Shown here piece after piece: positions 9,912 to 21,318 of a DNA stretch of 64,000 bases; position 1 is the first letter of the stretch, and each line of letters begins with the position of its first letter. The notes beneath the pieces are model-generated. The model ran no database searches and was not told where the DNA came from. It worked only from the letters and a program-made list of their open reading frames with translations. This stretch comes from JBGTBD01 sp041749475 (GTDB lineage: Bacteria; Pseudomonadota; Alphaproteobacteria; Rickettsiales; UBA998), in assembly GCA_041749475.1 (NCBI GenBank), contig JBGTBD010000003.1:1-64000 (forward strand), in the 5' to 3' direction. The translations under genes were made by a program, and so were the position numbers.

Positions 9912-10097
9912 ATGTCAGACCGGCAAGACCCCGATTCCGCTGCCGCTGAACTGGTTCGGGAGCACGGGCCGGATGCCATCAACGTGGCGCGCGCAGAGAT
10001 GCAGAACGCAATGAAGGCGGACGATACCAACAAAGCCGGGTTCTGGATGGCCGTCCTCTATTGCATCGAGATGATGCCGAGCACACAGAGCCACTGA
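9912..10097 (+). CDS. Small conserved-type protein at the end of the pel operon
   Basis: A 61-residue, acidic, soluble protein begins 5 bases after pelG in the same direction, so it is probably cotranscribed. It has an Ala-rich helical centre (about residues 10-50) containing the stretch VAREMQ-like A-R-A-E-M-Q and a C-terminal W-M-A-V-L-Y segment. I do not recognise the family well enough to name it. Codon use resembles the pel genes, and no other frame is better, which supports it being real. A role in Pel production is inferred only from position. Confidence 0.6.
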   Translation: MSDRQDPDSAAAELVREHGPDAINVARAEMQNAMKADDTNKAGFWMAVLYCIEMMPSTQSH

Positions 10098-10155
10098 TTT
10101 TTAATAGATGGATTAATTATAACACATTTTAAGTTGCTATCAATGTAGCACAAAA

Positions 10156-10173
10156 AAGCCATTATAGTGGCTT
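10156..10173 (-). terminator. Rho-independent terminator of the orphan gene
   Basis: Read on the minus strand, a 6-base-pair stem (AAGCCA with TGGCTT) and 6-base loop are followed by a run of T (the A-run at 10152-10157 on the plus strand). The hairpin overlaps the stop codon of the gene at 10172-10492. Confidence 0.75.
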
Positions 10174-10492
10174 ATCTGCCTTTGGAGTTGTCTAGTGCTT
10201 CCGGATTGCCAACTACTTCAGTGAAGCGCTTGGGGCCACGCTCAACTAATAGCCCTGAAGGGTTTATGGCATAATTCCCGGCGGCGATTTCGCCCATACC
10301 TTTGATTAAACTATCTGGTAATGGCTTCTCTGGAATGTGGCTCACCACCGTTCCTGCGGTCAATCCATTAGGGCCAATATGACGAGGAGTTTTAATCTTT
10401 GAAGTGGAGCCGTATGGACCATTTTCAATTTTATTTTCCAATTTTCTAGTAAAATGATCTGTAGGTAACGCATCATTTCCGTTGTCTACCAT
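10172..10492 (-). CDS. Orphan hydrophilic protein, 106 residues
   Basis: The protein has no signal peptide or membrane segment and no motif I recognise. It is rich in Gly, Pro, Asn and Lys, with a T-P-R-H-I-G-P-N-G turn-rich middle. GGAGGGG lies directly before the ATG (at 10493-10504 on the opposite strand), and a terminator overlaps the stop, so this looks like a complete single-gene unit. The DNA here is more AT-rich than the pel operon, which suggests recent acquisition. It belongs to a set of similar orphan genes scattered through this window. Confidence 0.65.
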   Translation of the reverse strand: MVDNGNDALPTDHFTRKLENKIENGPYGSTSKIKTPRHIGPNGLTAGTVVSHIPEKPLPDSLIKGMGEIAAGNYAINPSGLLVERGPKRFTEVVGNPEALDNSKGR

Positions 10493-10704
10493 AATCCCCT
10501 CCTTCTAATTCATGGTTGATAATAACATTCCTACATTACAATTAAATGACAAAGGTCAATGGCAAAAAACCTGCATAAGCTTAGATTATCACTTATTATC
10601 AAGCAGAAAGAAGTGCGTGATGGTCTCCGTTTGGCGCAACTTTGCGTTATTTCCTATAGGCATGGTTCTTGCTATACTCCCTTACCATATACAGATGAGG
10701 GGTT

Positions 10705-12798
10705 ATGAACCGCAACGCGCGCCGTAAACAAGAGAAAATGACGGGTAACCCCGTACCGCAGTCGGTCAATACGGTCACTGTCGGTAATCTGCAAACGCAG
10801 CTCCAGCAGGTCTGGAATTATCACAATAAGCGCGATTTTGCTGCCGCAGAGACATTATGCCACCAGATACTCACCGCTTTTCCGCATGATGTGGATGCAT
10901 GGAACTTCCTCGGCGCAGTGTATCGCGAGCAAAAAAGGATCAATGAAGCGGTCGCATGCTTCCACCGGGCGTTGACCATCAACCCGACCTATCACCGGGC
11001 GCTTTATAACCTGGCTAATATCATGATGGCCCAAAAGGACTATCCTAACGCCATTGCGCTGTTTAAAAGCGTGTTGCAGCACCAACCTAAACATCTCAAC
11101 GCGATGATGAAACTCTCCGATGCCTGCCTGATGATGGATGATGCCGAACAGGCGGTGGCGTGGGCGAAGAAAGTACTGATACTGGAGCCCAATAGCGCTT
11201 CAAGCTGGCAATTATTCCAATCTGCTTTCTCAGCGTCATATTATAAACCTGCCCCTGATGCTGAATTCGAGACTTTTCTTGTGGAGTCGCTTTCTGTTCC
11301 TGAGCGTATCAGTAGCGTCATGCAATCGGTGCTTATCAATTACACGCTTCAGGTATTGCCGGGCGTCCTTAATCTATGCCAGCTCGCGACGAGCAATTTC
11401 ACTGCGGAACTGAAGGTGTCCGCTGAATGCGGCGCGGTTGAAATGGTATTCGCTCACCCGCTTTTAGCGGGCCTCCTCCAGCATATGCCGTTTCCGGCGC
11501 TGGGCATGGAGTATCTTCTCCGCCAACTGAGGGGTATTTATACGGATGCGCTATTGGCTGACCCGGTGCAATTCTTCGGCAAACGCCATGCGTTCCTGCT
11601 CACCCTTGCATCCCAATGTCAGTTGACCGAGCATGTTTATTTCATGGATGAGAAGGATAAGGCCTCTCATGTTATGTTGCGTGAGCGGGTGGCGACGATG
11701 CCTCCTACGCATTCAGAAGAATATATTGCCCATGTGTTATTGCTTGCGACGTATCAGAAGCTGGATGGTGAGCTATGGGCTGAACGGTTCATCGCATTAT
11801 CCCACCAAGCTGATGTCGATATGCGTCTCCAGCAATTTATTCAGGAATTCGTGGCCGAACCATTAGAAGAAAGGGCTATACGAGCGACCATTCCGGCGCT
11901 TACGACTATCGGTGAAGGTGTTTCTACAGCCGTGCGTGAGCAATATGAAGAGAACCCCTATCCACGTTGGCGTTATGTGCAGAAGGCGCCTCAATCTACA
12001 GCAGTTGATGTGATGAAATTCATTTTTCCGCAATTCGATCATTCGCGCATTCGGGTTGGCGATCCTTGTAAAATCTTGATTGCGGGATGTGGAACAGGGG
12101 CGCATCCCATCATGACCGCAGGGCGTTTTGCCGGGGCGGAGGCATTAGCGATTGACCTCAGTCTCTCCAGTCTTGCCTATGCGCAGCGTAAAATCCGGGA
12201 GTTGTGTATTTCCAATATCACCCTGATGCAGGCGGATATTATGAAGCTGGATGATGTGGACGGCGAGTATGATATCGTGGAATCGGGTGGTGTATTACAC
12301 CATCTGGAGCATCCGTTGAAGGGTTGGGAGATCATTACGCGTAAACTTAAATCCGGTGGATTGATGAAAATTGGCCTCTACAGTCAGTTGGCGCGTGAAA
12401 GCGTGAATGTGGTGCGTCAGAACATCTCTATGGAAGGGCGTATGGATGATGTGGATAGTATCCGGGCATACCGTCACCAGATTATGCAATTTCCACTGGA
12501 TAAAAAGATTGAACACGTGTTCAATACCCGGGATTTTTTCAGCATGTCCGAATGCCGTGACTTGCTATTCCATCGGCAAGAACACCAATTCACCATTCCC
12601 AAACTGAAAGAGACAATCACTTCGCTGGGGCTTGAATTTATTGGATTCGAGAATACTCAGCTATTGGTGACAAAGGCATACCGCGAACGCTTCCCTGAAG
12701 ACCGGGCCATGAACTCGCTCGATAACTGGCATCAATTCGAGATTGATAATCCGAAATCGTTCCTCAGCATGTACCAGTTCTGGTGCTTCAAGCCGTAG
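10705..12798 (+). CDS. TPR repeat protein fused to a class I SAM methyltransferase (copy 1)
   Basis: The 697-residue protein has a basic N-terminus (MNRNARRK), then about four TPR repeats (residues 35-165). A helical middle region follows, and then a Rossmann methyltransferase domain from about residue 455. The SAM-binding motif I (AGCGTG) is at residues 460-465, followed by AIDLS, QADIM and a VLHHLE motif. There is no signal peptide. The substrate is unknown; TPRs suggest a protein or glycan-carrying partner. GAGGGG precedes the ATG at a good distance, and a TATACT -10-like element lies at 10673-10678. The next gene is a full-length paralogue with the same start MNRNARRK. Confidence 0.88.
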   Translation: MNRNARRKQEKMTGNPVPQSVNTVTVGNLQTQLQQVWNYHNKRDFAAAETLCHQILTAFPHDVDAWNFLGAVYREQKRINEAVACFHRALTINPTYHRALYNLANIMMAQKDYPNAIALFKSVLQHQPKHLNAMMKLSDACLMMDDAEQAVAWAKKVLILEPNSASSWQLFQSAFSASYYKPAPDAEFETFLVESLSVPERISSVMQSVLINYTLQVLPGVLNLCQLATSNFTAELKVSAECGAVEMVFAHPLLAGLLQHMPFPALGMEYLLRQLRGIYTDALLADPVQFFGKRHAFLLTLASQCQLTEHVYFMDEKDKASHVMLRERVATMPPTHSEEYIAHVLLLATYQKLDGELWAERFIALSHQADVDMRLQQFIQEFVAEPLEERAIRATIPALTTIGEGVSTAVREQYEENPYPRWRYVQKAPQSTAVDVMKFIFPQFDHSRIRVGDPCKILIAGCGTGAHPIMTAGRFAGAEALAIDLSLSSLAYAQRKIRELCISNITLMQADIMKLDDVDGEYDIVESGGVLHHLEHPLKGWEIITRKLKSGGLMKIGLYSQLARESVNVVRQNISMEGRMDDVDSIRAYRHQIMQFPLDKKIEHVFNTRDFFSMSECRDLLFHRQEHQFTIPKLKETITSLGLEFIGFENTQLLVTKAYRERFPEDRAMNSLDNWHQFEIDNPKSFLSMYQFWCFKP

Positions 12799-12853
12799 CC
12801 TCCTTGTGACTCATTGGACTTGCCAGTAGTGCATCCGTGGGTATGATTCCGTC

Positions 12854-14935
12854 ATGAATCGTAACGCACGACGTAAAATGAAGAAGTTGGAAAATGCTCC
12901 GCAGGCTTTGACACAGGCTGCGGCTGGCAGTATTCCGGCGCTTCTTCAACAAGCCCGCCATTACTGTCTTTCGCGCCAGTATGACGCATGTGAGGCCGAA
13001 ACACGTCGTATCATCGCGATGGATGCCACATGTGCCCCCGCATGGAATTTGTTCGGGCTTTCCTGCCGTCATCTCGGGCGGATGGAAGAGGCTGCTAAAG
13101 CCTTTGAGAAAGCCATTTCACTCGATGAAACGCTCATTCAAGCGCATTACAATCTGGCAGATTTCTGGATGGCATTGCGGCAGTGGGAGCGCGCGATACT
13201 CTCCTTCCGCCGCGTGCTTGAACTGGAGCCGACGCAGTCTCACAGTCTAATACAGATTTCCGATTGTCATCTGCATTTGGGGTATTGGTCTGAGGCGATG
13301 CAGTGGGGAAAAAAAGCCTGCCGTGCCGTGCCGAACGACCCTCGCGCCTGGCAATGCGTTCTCTCCGCCTATCGCGCACCCGATATGATTTGGGAGCGTG
13401 ATGAGGCATGGGAAGCGTTTCTGCTCGCATCCCTTGCTGATCCGTTACACGTGAACGCCACCATGCTAACAGTCCTGATGCGCTATACCACGCGGCAGCT
13501 TCCTGGTATCCCTCACTTGATCACGCTTGCTTCCAACAAGGACGATGCCGCGTTACGCCAAGCATATGATGCGGGTGAAGTGGCGGCAGCGCTCAGTACG
13601 CCGTTGCTCCTTGCGCAATTGCACTACGGGGCTTTCCCCTTAGCTGAGGTGGAACGACTGCTAACGGCTGTGCGAGCGCTCCTTCTCGAGGATGTGGTGC
13701 AGCGCGAAGGGATATTGTCGCTGGAGAAGTTCTTTATGCTTCTCGCGCTTTCGACCCAGTGTCTACTCAATGAGCATGTTTACCCCGTGAGCAGCAAGGA
13801 GAAGGATTTGCTGGAACAGGTAAAGGCAAGGCTTTCTTCCTTGCCGGTGAATTCTGATAATAACTATATGACATGGGTTTTCATGTTAGGTTGTTATCAG
13901 CGGCTGGAGCGGGAACCTTGGGCGGGAGCCGTTGATGGGTTCTATGAAGATTTTACGCCGGGCATACAGGATTATTGCCGCGAGTTCATCCGCGAGCCGC
14001 GTAACGAGATGGGCATTAAGCTCAGCATTCCCTCGCTGACGCCTATTTCTTCCGGGGTGTCCAGTTTTGTGCGGGAACAGTATGAGGCCAATCCCTATCC
14101 GCGTTGGCGGACGTTGCAGCGTGTGGCGTCGCAGGATGTGATGGTGTGGGTAAAGAATATGTTTCCGGCTTTTCCGGCTCAACGGATTAAGGTGGGCTCC
14201 CCTTGCCGCATCTTGGTTGCGGGGAGCGGGACAGGGCAGCACCCTATAGGCACGGCGCTCAAGTTCAAGGATGCTGAAGTGCTTTCGATAGATCTAAGCC
14301 GATCCAGCCTTGCCTATGCGGAACGCAAGCGCAGAGAAATAGGTGTGGAAAACCTGACATTGATGCAGGGTGATATTCTGATGCTGGACAAGCTGAGAGA
14401 TGTGTACGACATCGTGGAATCCTCAGGTGTGCTCCATCATATGGAAAACCCGATGGAGGGATGGGAAATACTGACCCGCAAGCTGAAGTCGGGCGGGCTG
14501 ATGAGTATTGGTCTTTACAGCCAGTTGGCGCGGAAGGATGTTATCGCCATGCGGGAACGCATCGCCCGTGAAAGAATCGGCGAGAGCGCTGATAGCATAC
14601 GGTCTCTGCGACAGCAGGTGATGGATACGCCAGATGCCATACAGGCCTATAAATTCATGATGCAACGGGATTTCTTCAGTCTTTCAGAATGCAGGGATTT
14701 GCTCTTTCATCGTCAGGAGCACCAGTTCACCCTGCCACAGATTGAGTCCATTCTGGAAAGGTTGGGGTTGGATCTGATTGGGTTTGTAAACGGAAACCCA
14801 CTGGCGAATATCCACTACCGCGAAATGTTCCCTGAAGACCTGCAAATGAACTCGCTGGCCAACTGGCATCAGCTGGAGATGAAATATCCGCAGACCTTCG
14901 TAGGTATGTATCAGATGTGGCTGCTCAAGCGATGA
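12854..14935 (+). CDS. TPR repeat protein fused to a class I SAM methyltransferase (copy 2)
   Basis: The 693-residue product is a paralogue of the preceding gene in the same domain order: basic start (MNRNARRKMKK), TPRs (about residues 30-165), helical spacer and C-terminal methyltransferase with motif I (AGSGTG at about 456-461), SIDLS, QGDIL and VLHHME. The region just before the methyltransferase (FVREQYEANPYPRW) is nearly the same in both copies and is probably part of the substrate site. The 55-base gap and shared orientation suggest one operon. The stop overlaps the start of the TraX-family gene (ATGA). Function is unknown. Confidence 0.88.
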   Translation: MNRNARRKMKKLENAPQALTQAAAGSIPALLQQARHYCLSRQYDACEAETRRIIAMDATCAPAWNLFGLSCRHLGRMEEAAKAFEKAISLDETLIQAHYNLADFWMALRQWERAILSFRRVLELEPTQSHSLIQISDCHLHLGYWSEAMQWGKKACRAVPNDPRAWQCVLSAYRAPDMIWERDEAWEAFLLASLADPLHVNATMLTVLMRYTTRQLPGIPHLITLASNKDDAALRQAYDAGEVAAALSTPLLLAQLHYGAFPLAEVERLLTAVRALLLEDVVQREGILSLEKFFMLLALSTQCLLNEHVYPVSSKEKDLLEQVKARLSSLPVNSDNNYMTWVFMLGCYQRLEREPWAGAVDGFYEDFTPGIQDYCREFIREPRNEMGIKLSIPSLTPISSGVSSFVREQYEANPYPRWRTLQRVASQDVMVWVKNMFPAFPAQRIKVGSPCRILVAGSGTGQHPIGTALKFKDAEVLSIDLSRSSLAYAERKRREIGVENLTLMQGDILMLDKLRDVYDIVESSGVLHHMENPMEGWEILTRKLKSGGLMSIGLYSQLARKDVIAMRERIARERIGESADSIRSLRQQVMDTPDAIQAYKFMMQRDFFSLSECRDLLFHRQEHQFTLPQIESILERLGLDLIGFVNGNPLANIHYREMFPEDLQMNSLANWHQLEMKYPQTFVGMYQMWLLKR

Positions 14936-15717
14936 AGATGTTCACCTTCATGGAGAATTACCGACGCTACGGCGCGGCGGTCAATACACATGATGTGATG
15001 AAGACTGTCGCCATCATCCTGATGATCGTCGATCATCTGGGGATGTTTTTCGATCCTCACAATATGTGGTGGAGGGTTGTGGGGCGTTCATGTGTGCCTA
15101 TCTGGTTATTTTTCATGGGATACCGCAGTACGGGAAAGAGTACCGAAGAGGAATTGAAGTTCTTCGCCCTGCTATTGATTGCCTTGGATATATGTACCGT
15201 ACAGAAGATTTTTCCTCTCAATATTTTTGTAACGGTCATGGCCTGCCGATTCTTTATGAGGCGTATCGAGAAAGCAGACATCAAGCCGTATTATTTCCCC
15301 GCAATCATTATCTTATGTCTCTTGATGCACCCATTCGCGATGCTGTTGTTCGAGTATGGCGGGCTGGCGGTGATGTATGCGTATTGCGGGTTCCTTCACC
15401 GACGCTATCCGGGTTCGAAATCCACCGTATCCTGTCTGGTTGTTACGGGCGTACTCTTTGCACTGGTGCAGATTGATATTTTCTATCTCACATGGGCACA
15501 ATCGATAGTCATGGTAACGCTGATTGCACTCGCTACGTGGTTTCTATCCCGGTTTGCCCATCATGATGTGCCCATCCCGCAGAAGGGAGTTGGAACGACT
15601 CTCAAGTTCATGGGAAGGAATACGATGTATATCTACTTCCTGCATTATGCGCTGATGCTTATTCTTGCGACGCTGCTGAACCCGCCCGAAGCGTTCAAAA
15701 TTCGCTTCTTCATTTAG
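14932..15717 (+). CDS. TraX-family polytopic membrane protein (acyltransferase-like)
   Basis: The 261-residue protein has about seven to eight membrane helices. Its N-terminal D-V-M-K-T-V-A-I-I-L-M-I-V-D-H-L-G segment is typical of the TraX family, and R-S-C-V-P-I-W-L-F-F-M-G-Y follows. TraX of the F plasmid acetylates pilin, and chromosomal relatives resemble membrane O-acyltransferases. The ATG at 14932 overlaps the previous stop (ATGA), and a GTG at 14917 is an alternative. Coupling to two methyltransferase fusions suggests a shared surface-modification task, but that is inference. It ends 5 bases from the convergent alaS stop. Confidence 0.75.
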   Translation: MKMFTFMENYRRYGAAVNTHDVMKTVAIILMIVDHLGMFFDPHNMWWRVVGRSCVPIWLFFMGYRSTGKSTEEELKFFALLLIALDICTVQKIFPLNIFVTVMACRFFMRRIEKADIKPYYFPAIIILCLLMHPFAMLLFEYGGLAVMYAYCGFLHRRYPGSKSTVSCLVVTGVLFALVQIDIFYLTWAQSIVMVTLIALATWFLSRFAHHDVPIPQKGVGTTLKFMGRNTMYIYFLHYALMLILATLLNPPEAFKIRFFI

Positions 15718-15722
15718 GTTAT

Positions 15723-18380
<2,658 letters not shown>

Positions 18381-18462
18381 AGGCAGTGAGAAATACTGGA
18401 AATGAGAGGTTCAGGCAACGGGAAGTTGGGTGGAGGGGGGTGAGATTGGCGCCGTCCTTATT

Positions 18463-18551
18463 GTCATTCCCGCGAAAGCGGGAATCCAGCGTGACACGTC
18501 TGCGCCACAAGATATTAAAAACGGCTGGATTCCAGCCTGCGTTGGAATGAC
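18463..18551. repeat. Palindromic intergenic repeat, GTCATTCCCG/GGAATGAC family
   Basis: The element begins GTCATTCCCGCGAAAGCGGG, contains AATCCAGC and CTGGATTCCAGC as inner inverted arms, and ends GGAATGAC. Related elements lie at 31493-31516 (half copy) and 48250-48343. It fills most of the recA-alaS gap. Confidence 0.8.
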
Positions 18552-18575
18552 GAATGAGGGTGGAGAGTCTAAGTC

Positions 18576-19610
18576 TTACGCGACTTCGACTTCCGTCTCG
18601 CTCTCCGGCGCTTCGCGTAGGGCTGCGCCGACATCTGCGGATTGGGCGCGGATGGCGAGCTCTACTTCCTTGGCGATGGCGGGATTGTCCTTCAGGAACT
18701 GGCGGGCGTTCTCTTTGCCCTGGCCGATGCGGGTGCTGTTGTAGGAGAACCATGAGCCGGATTTTTCTACGATACCTGCTTTGATACCGAGGTCGATCAA
18801 CTCACCCTGGAAGGAAATGCCTTCGCCGTAAAGAATATCGAATTCGACAACGCGGAAGGGCGGGGCGACCTTGTTCTTCACGACCTTGACGCGGGTCTGG
18901 TTACCGACGACTTCTTCCTTGTCCTTCAATGCACCGATGCGGCGGATGTCCACCCGGATAGAGGCATAGAATTTCAGTGCGTTCCCGCCCGTGGTGGTTT
19001 CAGGATTGCCGAACATCACGCCGATCTTCTGGCGGATCTGGTTGATGAAGAAAACCGTACAGTTGGTGCGGGAGATGTTGCTGGTGAGTTTGCGAAGCGC
19101 TTGGCTCATCAAACGTGCTTGCAGGCCCATGTGGGAATCGCCCATCTCGCCTTCCAACTCAGCGCGGGGGACGAGGGCGGCGACGGAGTCGATAACCACG
19201 AGGTCGATCGCGCCGGAGCGGACGAGCGTGTCGGCGATCTCAAGCGCTTGTTCGCCGGTATCGGGTTGGGAGATCAGGAGTTCGTCGATCTTCACGCCGA
19301 GTTTGCGGGCGTAGCCGGGGTCGAGCGCGTGTTCGGCGTCGATGAACGCACAGGTTCCGCCGAGCTTCTGGCATTCGGCGATGGCGTGCAGGGTAAGCGT
19401 GGTTTTGCCCGAGGATTCCGGGCCGTAGATTTCGATGACGCGTCCTTTGGGGTATCCGCCGACGCCAAGTGCGAGGTCAAGCCCGAGCGAACCGGAGGGG
19501 ATGACCTCGACTTCCAGAGTCTCTTTCTGGTCGAAGCGCATGATGGAGCCTTTGCCGAATGATTTTTCGATTTGGGAAAGGGCGGTATCCAATGCTTTTT
19601 TCTTATCCAT
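18576..19610 (-). CDS. recA: RecA recombinase
   Basis: The 344-residue protein catalyses homologous strand exchange and activates the SOS response. It has the N-terminal oligomerisation helix, Walker A GPESSGKTT (about residues 66-74), Walker B LVVIDSVAAL, the FINQIRQKIGVMFGNPETTTGG loop-2 region (described, longer than one motif) and an acidic tail. It is preceded by cckA and followed by alaS. I found no GTTC-N7-GTTC LexA operator in the 80 bases before the start. Confidence 0.98.
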   Translation of the reverse strand: MDKKKALDTALSQIEKSFGKGSIMRFDQKETLEVEVIPSGSLGLDLALGVGGYPKGRVIEIYGPESSGKTTLTLHAIAECQKLGGTCAFIDAEHALDPGYARKLGVKIDELLISQPDTGEQALEIADTLVRSGAIDLVVIDSVAALVPRAELEGEMGDSHMGLQARLMSQALRKLTSNISRTNCTVFFINQIRQKIGVMFGNPETTTGGNALKFYASIRVDIRRIGALKDKEEVVGNQTRVKVVKNKVAPPFRVVEFDILYGEGISFQGELIDLGIKAGIVEKSGSWFSYNSTRIGQGKENARQFLKDNPAIAKEVELAIRAQSADVGAALREAPESETEVEVA

Positions 19611-19689
19611 GACGGCTCACTTTTTCGCAGGGGGTTAATCAACGTAAATGTAGCGCGTTTTTAAGGGCAATCAAGGGGAAAGCGCGTGG

Positions 19690-21318
19690 TTATGCCGCTT
19701 TATTCTTACTCTGCATCACGTCCTTGATCTTGCTGGCGAGTTGCTTGAGAGTGAAAGGCTTGGGTAGGAAGTTGAATTCGCGGTCCGTACCGTAAGTGTC
19801 GATGAAGGCATCCTCGGCGTAACCGGAGATGAAGATGACGTCGATATTCTTCATTTTCTCAGGATATTGCTTGGCGAGATTATCGACCATCGTCGGGCCG
19901 TTCATGCCGGGCATCACCACGTCGCTGATGATGACGTCAATTGTACCTTCGAACCCGGTGAAGACTTCCAGCGCGTTCTCGCCGCAATCGGCTTCCAGCA
20001 CTTCGTAGCCCTTGTTGCGCAGGGCTCGGGCGGCGAAGATGCGGACGGGGGTTTCGTCCTCTACGAGCAGTACCGTACCGCCTCCCGTCAGATCGTGGAC
20101 GACGTTCTTGTCCCACACTTCGGCGGCAGCAGCGGCGGCTTCTTTTATAGACTCGGGTGAGGGGATGTGACGGGGGATAAAGAGGGCGAAAGTGGTGCCC
20201 ATGTTCTCAGCCGAGCGAACGTAGATGTAGCCCCCGGTCTGCTTGATGATGCCATATACGGTGGCGAGTCCGAGCCCCGTGCCATGGCCGATTTCTTTGG
20301 TGGAGAAAAATGGCTCAAAGATTTTTTCCAGCAGGTCGCGCTTGATGCCGGTTCCGGTGTCGATGATCTCGATCTGGATGTATTCGCCATCGGCGATAGA
20401 ATCATCCTGCGAGGGGGGGATCAAATCGGAGTCGATGGGGTTTTGGCCATCGATGGTGACGTTGCTGGAGCGGATGCTGAGCGTGCCGCCGCCCTTCATC
20501 GCGTCACGCGCGTTGACGGCCAGGTTGATGATAACCTGTTCGAGCTGCCCTTGGTCGGCTTTCACCATCCAGATGTCCCTGCCGTGTATCATATTCAGTT
20601 CGATGTTCTCCCCGATCAGACGGCGGATGAGGTTTGATAGTTCGGCGAGGGTATCGGTGAGGTCGAGTGTTTTCGGTTGCAGCGTCTGGCGGCGGGAGAA
20701 AGCCAGGAGCTGGCGAATCAGGTTCGCAGCGCGGTTAGCATTCTGCTTGATCTGCATGATGTCGGCAAAGGAAGGATCGCCTGCGGGGTGGCGCATCAGG
20801 AGCAGGTCGCAGAAGCCGATCATCGCGGTCAGCAGGTTGTTGAAATCATGCGCGATACCGCCCGCGAGCTGGCCCACGGCTTGCATCTTCTGTGAATGGG
20901 CGTAGCGCATCTCCAGATTCTTCTGTTCGGTATTGTCGATCATGAAGAGGATGACGGAAGGTTCCGCCGCGTTTACATTGGGGAGTTGGCTGAAATAGCA
21001 GAGCGCCATCACGGGCGGACTTTCATTCAGTTTCAACTCCAGCTGCATCGGGTCTTCGGGAACAGTACCGGCTGCAATCTGTTCCAGTATCTTGCTGAAT
21101 TGTATCTGGTCGTCCTCCGCCATCAGGGAGATGAGTTTTACGGCGGATTCCGGTTTAATTGCACCGTGGGTCAGACGGACGAAGGCCTGATTGCATTCGA
21201 CGACACTCGACGATTGATCCAGTCGCGCGATGGCGATGGGAGCGTTCTCAATGAAGGAACTGAGGCGGGTGGTATCGGCAGCGCTGAGCGCCTCGCCTTG
21301 TTTCTTGAGCCAGAACAT
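19690..21318 (-). CDS. cckA: CckA-type hybrid histidine kinase, kinase and receiver half
   Basis: The 542-residue protein contains a PAS domain (about residues 18-130), the HisKA phosphoacceptor helix with GGIAHDFNN (H157), a catalytic ATPase domain (N-box NLAVNARDAM, G boxes DTGTGIK and GHGTGLGLATVYG) and a C-terminal receiver domain (phosphoacceptor D466 in SDVVMPGMNGP, K in FLPKPF). The HisKA and receiver sequences are those of CckA, which phosphorylates CtrA through ChpT in alphaproteobacteria. It has no membrane segment. Its ATG overlaps the stop of the preceding frame (TGATG). That frame supplies the membrane part, so together they correspond to one normal CckA. Confidence 0.88.
   Translation of the reverse strand: MFWLKKQGEALSAADTTRLSSFIENAPIAIARLDQSSSVVECNQAFVRLTHGAIKPESAVKLISLMAEDDQIQFSKILEQIAAGTVPEDPMQLELKLNESPPVMALCYFSQLPNVNAAEPSVILFMIDNTEQKNLEMRYAHSQKMQAVGQLAGGIAHDFNNLLTAMIGFCDLLLMRHPAGDPSFADIMQIKQNANRAANLIRQLLAFSRRQTLQPKTLDLTDTLAELSNLIRRLIGENIELNMIHGRDIWMVKADQGQLEQVIINLAVNARDAMKGGGTLSIRSSNVTIDGQNPIDSDLIPPSQDDSIADGEYIQIEIIDTGTGIKRDLLEKIFEPFFSTKEIGHGTGLGLATVYGIIKQTGGYIYVRSAENMGTTFALFIPRHIPSPESIKEAAAAAAEVWDKNVVHDLTGGGTVLLVEDETPVRIFAARALRNKGYEVLEADCGENALEVFTGFEGTIDVIISDVVMPGMNGPTMVDNLAKQYPEKMKNIDVIFISGYAEDAFIDTYGTDREFNFLPKPFTLKQLASKIKDVMQSKNKAA

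Noticed and set aside
10512..10727. 71-codon plus-strand frame before the first TPR-methyltransferase
   Set aside because: No ribosome-binding site, overlaps the next start, and its MVDN start resembles the divergent orphan only by chance symmetry.
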